A stretch of DNA of 61,549 nt, taken from NCBI RefSeq assembly GCF_001704635.1, contig NZ_MAXF01000159.1, positions 1 to 61,549 on the forward strand, read 5' to 3'. The DNA is from Streptomyces sparsogenes. GTDB lineage: Bacteria; Actinomycetota; Actinomycetes; Streptomycetales; Streptomycetaceae. Numbering within the stretch: the stretch's first letter is position 1; the number at the start of each line of letters is the position of its first letter. The translations under genes and the position numbers were made by a program. Of the stretch, positions 57,521 through 61,549 are shown piece by piece. The notes under the pieces were generated by a model. The model saw only the letters and a program-made list of their open reading frames with translations, ran no database searches and was not told where the DNA came from.

Positions 57521-58425
57521 CGGTATCCCTTGGCGACGGCGGCCTCGGTGTGCCGGACGACCCGCTCGGCGCTCTCGGGCGGGAGGGGGGTGCGCGGCGG
57601 ACGGCAGGGGCCGCCGCGCAGTCCGACGACGTCCATGGAGAGCTTGATCGCCTGGACGAACTCGGTCCGGGAGTCCCAGCGCAGCAGCGGGTGGAGATCG
57701 CGGTAGAACGGCAGCGCCTTGGCGAGGTCGGCCGTGTCGCCGGAGGTGGCCAGCCGGTAGAGCTCGACACAGCTCTCCGGGAGGGCGTTCGGGTAGCCGG
57801 AGATCCAGCCGACCGCCCCGGCCAGGCCCAGTTCGAGCAGCACGTCGTCGGCGCCGACGATCAGGTCGAGGCCCGGGGCGAGTTCGGCCAGCCGGTAGGC
57901 GCGGCGCACGTCCCCGCTGAACTCCTTGACCGCCACGATCAGGCCCTCGCCGTGCAGTTCGGCCAGCAGCTCGGGGGTGAGGTCGACCCGGGTGTCGTAC
58001 GGGTTGTTGTAGGCCACCACCGGCAGGCCGACCCCGGCCGCCGCGCGGTAGTGGGCCACCACGGCCTCGCGGTCGGCGCGGTAGGTGTTGGGCGGCAGCA
58101 GCAGCACCGAGTCGGCGCCCGCGTCGGCCGCCTGCTCGATCCACCGGCGGCTCTCCAGTGCGCCGTACGCGGACACCCCGGGCATGACGGTGTGGCCCTC
58201 GGGGGACGCCTCGACGGCGGTACGCACCATGCGGGCCCGCTCCTCGTCGGTCAGGGTCTGGTACTCGCCGAGGGAGCCGTTGGGGCAGACGCCGTCGCAG
58301 CCGTGCTCGGTGAGGAAGCGGACATGCTCCGCGTAGGCGTCGTAGTCGACGGAAAGGTCGTCGCGCAGCGGCAGCGGTGTCGCGACGTGAACACCTCGCC
58401 AGGGCTTGGCGGGGTCTGCGGTCAT
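57517..58425 (-). CDS. Dihydrodipicolinate synthase family protein (likely pyrroline-4-hydroxy-2-carboxylate deaminase)
   Basis: 302 residues, (beta/alpha)8 class I aldolase type. Schiff-base Lys167 in GLIVAVKEFSGD and Tyr139 in PVVAYNNPYDTRV; N-terminal PNGSLGEYQTLTDEER instead of the usual GTTGE. In hydroxyproline catabolism a DapA-family enzyme (LhpC) converts 1-pyrroline-4-hydroxy-2-carboxylate to 2-oxoglutarate semialdehyde and ammonia; the neighbours support that role. First gene of the leftward operon; a GTCGTATGTAAC element lies about 30 bp upstream. Confidence 0.9.
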   Translation of the reverse strand: MTADPAKPWRGVHVATPLPLRDDLSVDYDAYAEHVRFLTEHGCDGVCPNGSLGEYQTLTDEERARMVRTAVEASPEGHTVMPGVSAYGALESRRWIEQAADAGADSVLLLPPNTYRADREAVVAHYRAAAGVGLPVVAYNNPYDTRVDLTPELLAELHGEGLIVAVKEFSGDVRRAYRLAELAPGLDLIVGADDVLLELGLAGAVGWISGYPNALPESCVELYRLATSGDTADLAKALPFYRDLHPLLRWDSRTEFVQAIKLSMDVVGLRGGPCRPPRTPLPPESAERVVRHTEAAVAKGYR

Positions 58426-58446
58426 GGATCCTCCTTGGAAGACAGT

Positions 58447-58470
58447 GCAATGTTACATACGACTGTAGGG
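58447..58470. promoter_or_regulatory. Candidate promoter/operator of the hydroxyproline operon
   Basis: On the minus strand TACAGTCGTATGTAACATTG stands directly upstream of the DapA-family gene, in an AT-rich island. ACAGTCGTATG recurs with one extra G near 2329-2340. Candidate site for the operon's own GntR regulator. Confidence 0.5.
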
Positions 58471-58535
58471 CAGCGGGGCCGCCGGGGGCAGCGGCGGTCG
58501 GCGGGGCCGCGGGGCGGGGCCCCGGCCGGCGGGGG

Positions 58536-60050
58536 TCAGCGGGCCATCCAGCGCTCCAGGCCCGCCGCGTCGAGCGGCAGTTCCGAGGACAGCACCTCCA
58601 TGCCGTCCTCGGTGACCAGCACGTCGTCCTCGATGCGCACGCCGATCCCGCGCAGCTCCGGGGGGAGGGTGCGGTCGTGCTCGTGGAAGTACAGCCCGGG
58701 CTCGACGGTGAGCACCATGCCGGGCGTCATGCGCGCCCCCTGGTAGGCCGCGTAGTCGGCCCGCGCGCAGTCGTGTACGTCGAGTCCCAGGTGGTGGCCG
58801 ATGCCGCAGACCAGGTAGCGCCGGTGGTGCTGCCCCTGCGGGGACAGCGCCTCGTCGACGGAGACCGGCAGCAGCCCCCAGTCGGCGAGGCCCCGCGCCA
58901 CGACCTCCATGGCGGCGGTGTGGAAGTCGGCGAAGTCGCGGCCCGGACGGACGGCGGCCAGGCCCGCCCGGTGCGCCCGCTCCACCAGGTCGTGCACGGC
59001 GCGCTGGGCCGGGCTGAACCGGCCCGAGGCCGGGAAGGTGCGCGTCACGTCGGCGGTGTAGTAGCTGTTGGTCTCGACGCCGAGGTCCAGCAGGACCGGC
59101 TTGTCCTCCGCCACCGCGCCGTCGCACCGCACCCAGTGCAAGGTGGCCGCGTGCCCGCCGCTGCCCACGATGGAGGCGTAGCCGGGGCCGTTGCCGTGGG
59201 TGCGGGCGTAGCGGTCGAAGGTGCCCTGGAGCCAGCGCTCACCGCCGCCGGCGACGGCCGCCGGGAACTCGCGCACCACGGCGGCGAATCCCTCGACCGT
59301 GCGGTCCACGGCCTGCCGGAGCTGGTCGATCTCCCAGGCGTCCTTGATCATGCGCAGTTCGGACAGGGTGCGGCCCAACCCGTCGGACGGGCCCAGGCCG
59401 TGGCGGTGTGCTGTGTCGCGGTCGAGCGGGCCGGTCAGCAGGGGTTTCGCGAGTCCGGCGAGCGCGGTGTCGAGCTCCCCGAGCGGGCGGACCTCGAGGC
59501 CCAGGGCGTCGCGCCAGTCGTCGAGCCCGGGCGCGCCGCCGACCCACAGTTCTCCGTACGCGGCGTCGGCGAAGAAGCGGGGGTCGCCGGGGCGGGCGGG
59601 TTCGGGCAGGTGGAGGGTGGCCTCGTGGCCCCCGGGGACGGGCCGCATCACCAGCACACCGTGTTCCTCCCCGCATCCGGTGAGCCAGGAGAAGTCGCTG
59701 TCGGGCCGGAAGTCGTAGCGGGTGTCGTTGGAGCGCACCGGAGCCTCGCCGGCGGCGACCACGACGGGCTGTCCCGGGTGGGCGGCGCTGAGCCGCGCCC
59801 GGTGGTGGGCGGCGGCGTCCGCGGCTCCCGGGACGGTCCGCGCGGCGCGGTCGGGGATGTCCCAGCCCTCCGCCATGAACGCCGCGAAGGAGGGCAGTTC
59901 GGCCAGCCGGGGCATGCGCGGGTCCTGCCCCGCGGAGCGCGGCACGGACTGCCCCGCGGACTGCGGGGCGGACTGGGGCGCGGGGGCGGGGCCGCCCGTG
60001 GCGGGGGTGGCGGGGGTGGTCCGGGGGTGGGTTGACGGGTCGTCGGTCAT
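58536..60050 (-). CDS. M24 aminopeptidase P family protein (Xaa-Pro)
   Basis: 504 residues. N-terminal creatinase-like domain, then the pita-bread domain with all metal ligands: Asp in LLDLGVETNSYYTADVTRTF (two Asp expected), His in GIGHHLGLDVHD, Glu in MVLTVEPGLYFHE, Glu in GVRIEDDVLVTEDG. It cuts the bond before proline at peptide N-termini, in the cytoplasm. The N-terminal PATPATGGPAPAPQSAPQSA stretch is low-complexity. ATG 60050 overlaps the ABC-ATPase stop (ATGA): it belongs to the peptide-uptake operon. Confidence 0.94.
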   Translation of the reverse strand: MTDDPSTHPRTTPATPATGGPAPAPQSAPQSAGQSVPRSAGQDPRMPRLAELPSFAAFMAEGWDIPDRAARTVPGAADAAAHHRARLSAAHPGQPVVVAAGEAPVRSNDTRYDFRPDSDFSWLTGCGEEHGVLVMRPVPGGHEATLHLPEPARPGDPRFFADAAYGELWVGGAPGLDDWRDALGLEVRPLGELDTALAGLAKPLLTGPLDRDTAHRHGLGPSDGLGRTLSELRMIKDAWEIDQLRQAVDRTVEGFAAVVREFPAAVAGGGERWLQGTFDRYARTHGNGPGYASIVGSGGHAATLHWVRCDGAVAEDKPVLLDLGVETNSYYTADVTRTFPASGRFSPAQRAVHDLVERAHRAGLAAVRPGRDFADFHTAAMEVVARGLADWGLLPVSVDEALSPQGQHHRRYLVCGIGHHLGLDVHDCARADYAAYQGARMTPGMVLTVEPGLYFHEHDRTLPPELRGIGVRIEDDVLVTEDGMEVLSSELPLDAAGLERWMAR

Positions 60051-60961
60051 CGCAGCTCCTCGTACGAGGGGGTGGTGGACGTGTTGCCGGGGCCGGCGCC
60101 CTCGCGGCGGCGGCGGTCCCATTCCGGGTCGATGCGGGGAATCGCGGCCAGCAGGGCGCGGGTGTACGGGTCGCGGGGGCGCTCGAAGATCTCCGCGCTG
60201 GGGCCGGACTCCACGATGACGCCCTGCTTCATGACCGCGACGCGGTGCGAGATCCGGCGCACCACGGCGAGGTCGTGCGCGATGAAGAGGTAGGAGAATC
60301 CGCTCTCCCGCTGTAGACGCACCAGCAGGTCCATCACCTGGGCCTGCACCGACACGTCCAGCGCGGAGACCGCCTCGTCGCAGATCACCAGCTTCGGGCC
60401 GACCGCGAGGGCCCGGGCGATGCCGATCCGCTGGGCCTGTCCGCCGGAGAACTGGGCCGGGTAGCGGTGCATGTGGTCCGGGTCGAGGCCGACGCGTTCC
60501 ATCAGCTCGCCGGCGAAGGCGCGGCGTCCTCCGGGGACGGGGAGCCCCTGGTAGACCAGCGGGGCCGTGAGGATGCGGGCCACGGTGTGGCGGGGATTGA
60601 GCGAGGAGAAGGGGTCCTGGAAGACCACCTGGACCTCGTTGCGGAAGCGGGCCAGGTCCGGTCCGCGCGCGTGGGTGACATCGCGGCCGGCGAATTCGAG
60701 GGTGCCGTCGGTGGGCTTCATCAGCTTGGCCACCAACCGGGCGGTCGTGGACTTCCCGCTGCCGGACTCGCCCACCAGCGCCAGCGTCTCATGGGGGAAC
60801 ACCTCGAAGTCCACCGAGTCCACGGCGGTGAACACCGACTTGCGCCCCAGCGGGCCGCCGGCGCGGGTGGTGAAGCGCTTGGTGAGGTGGCGGGCGCGCA
60901 GCAGGGGCCCGGGGTGGGCCGGGCCGCCGGGGCCGCCGTGGCTGTCTCGGCCGCCGGTCAC
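60047..60961 (-). CDS. Peptide ABC transporter ATP-binding protein (OppF/DppF-type)
   Basis: 304 residues. Walker A GESGSGKST, Q-loop VVFQDPFSSLNPRHTV, signature FSGGQAQRIGIARALA, Walker B LVICDEAVSALDV, switch FIAHDLAVV, and the oligopeptide-type C-terminus RDPYTRALLAAIPRIDPEW. Drives import of oligo- or dipeptides with the partner ATPase at 60958. Starts overlap by ATGA on both sides. Confidence 0.95.
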   Translation of the reverse strand: MTGGRDSHGGPGGPAHPGPLLRARHLTKRFTTRAGGPLGRKSVFTAVDSVDFEVFPHETLALVGESGSGKSTTARLVAKLMKPTDGTLEFAGRDVTHARGPDLARFRNEVQVVFQDPFSSLNPRHTVARILTAPLVYQGLPVPGGRRAFAGELMERVGLDPDHMHRYPAQFSGGQAQRIGIARALAVGPKLVICDEAVSALDVSVQAQVMDLLVRLQRESGFSYLFIAHDLAVVRRISHRVAVMKQGVIVESGPSAEIFERPRDPYTRALLAAIPRIDPEWDRRRREGAGPGNTSTTPSYEELR

Positions 60962-61549
60962 CGGGCGTCCTCCTGGGCTGGGGCGGGCCGGGCCGGGGCG
61001 GGGGCCGTGCGGCCGCCGGGGCCGTACGGGAGGCCGGGCGCGGCCGGTTCGTCGTCGATGCGCGGGATGCTCTCCAGCAGCATCCGGGTGTAGGGGTGGC
61101 GCGGCGCGGAGAAGACCCGCTCCGTGTCGGCGTACTCGAGCTGCCGGCCGTCGCGCATCACCAGCACCCGCTGGGCGATCGAGGCGATCACCGCCAGGTC
61201 ATGGGTGATGAAGAGCATGCCGGTGCCGGTCTGCCGCTTCAGTTCGGCCAGCAGGTCGAGGATCTGGGACTGCACCGTGACGTCCAGCGCGGTGGTGGGC
61301 TCGTCCGCGATGAGCAGGGCGGGTTCGCAGATCAGCGCCGTCGCGATCATGATGCGCTGACGCTGCCCGCCGGAGAACTGGTGGGGGTAGCGGTCGACCC
61401 GTTCGGCCGGGGCCGGGATGCCGACCCGGCCGAGGGCCTCGATGGCCATCCGGCGCGCGGCGCGGCGTGAGCCGCCGCGGTGGCACCGGTAGACCTCGGC
61501 GATCTGCAGGCCCACGGTGTAGTAGGGGTTGAGCGAGGACAAGGGGTCC
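60958..61549 (-). CDS. Peptide ABC transporter ATP-binding protein (OppD/DppD-type), partial
   Basis: Right-edge partial gene; its 5' part (with Walker A) lies beyond the window. Visible: the Q-loop end DPLSSLNPYYTVGLQIAEVY, signature FSGGQRQRIMIATALICEPA, Walker B LLIADEPTTALDV, switch MLFITHDLAVIASI, and the peptide-type end RHPYTRMLLESIPRIDDEPA. ATP hydrolysis for di-/oligopeptide import. Followed by OppF-type ATPase and the M24 peptidase in one coupled operon; permeases and binding protein are expected further right. Confidence 0.94.
   Translation of the reverse strand, partial: DPLSSLNPYYTVGLQIAEVYRCHRGGSRRAARRMAIEALGRVGIPAPAERVDRYPHQFSGGQRQRIMIATALICEPALLIADEPTTALDVTVQSQILDLLAELKRQTGTGMLFITHDLAVIASIAQRVLVMRDGRQLEYADTERVFSAPRHPYTRMLLESIPRIDDEPAAPGLPYGPGGRTAPAPARPAPAQEDAR

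Noticed and set aside
56519..58450. Single 643-residue racemase fusion
   Set aside because: The upstream half is a shadow of the DapA-family gene; the racemase starts at ATG 57520 with the MRSRHVFHTV family start.

Overview
The window is very GC-rich with strong third-position GC bias. It has GTG/TTG starts, dense TetR/IclR/GntR/Lrp/LuxR/MmyB-type regulators, and rare TTA (bldA-type) leucine codons. This fits a Streptomyces or close relative. The many unrelated small catabolic modules, an insertion sequence and several gene remnants suggest an accessory (arm-like) part of the chromosome. I see no rRNA, tRNA, CRISPR array or prophage. All identifications are from reading the sequence; no database search was run.

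Layout. 0-8 kb: nitrilase-family hydrolase and MHS-family transporter, divergent from a DUF2848 gene; an MmyB-type regulator divergent from a zinc alcohol dehydrogenase/cupin/MFS efflux cassette. 8-22 kb: an orphan low-GC ATP-grasp ligase, an Asp-nucleophile alpha/beta hydrolase with an HxlR regulator, an orphan solute-binding lipoprotein, a TetR/FAD-monooxygenase pair with a double operator, a decayed MMPL exporter, a LysR/NmrA pair with a decayed SDR behind it, a LuxR regulator, a YtcJ-like amidohydrolase, an acetyltransferase/TetR pair and an AraC-GyrI regulator. 22-27.5 kb: beta-lactamase-fold hydrolase, Tat-exported 5'-nucleotidase, GNAT enzyme, and an ArsB/NhaD-like permease preceded by a CBS protein and a remnant of a second CBS gene.

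27.5-43 kb: an amino-acid permease/cyclase-hydrolase operon framed by two IclR genes and an Lrp gene; an IS1182-like element inserted exactly at the stop codon of the second IclR gene; an AbgT transporter/amidohydrolase pair with a double-length Lrp regulator; a TetR/SDR pair with twin operators; an NCS1 permease and an ASCH-domain protein. 43-51 kb: a GH67 alpha-glucuronidase, an IclR regulator, a citryl-CoA-lyase-like/CoA-transferase/MHS-transporter module, then a scar holding the end of a sugar ABC permease and the start of a GH127 enzyme. 51-61.5 kb: a DUF1206 membrane protein, a membrane-anchored Mrr-like nuclease, and a leftward hydroxyproline/imino-acid catabolic operon. Behind that operon lies a peptide ABC transporter/M24 prolidase operon that runs off the right edge.

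The most coherent system is 52.8-61.5 kb: peptide uptake, X-Pro cleavage, hydroxyproline epimerisation, FAD/[2Fe-2S] oxidation of the D-isomer and a DapA-family deaminase, with an FCD-GntR regulator inside the operon. The most unusual signals are small: the CBS remnant coupled to a permease, the IS at a CTAG stop codon, a 24-bp triple repeat with a coupled leader ORF, a perfect 19-bp hairpin just in front of an Lrp gene, and several textbook operators.
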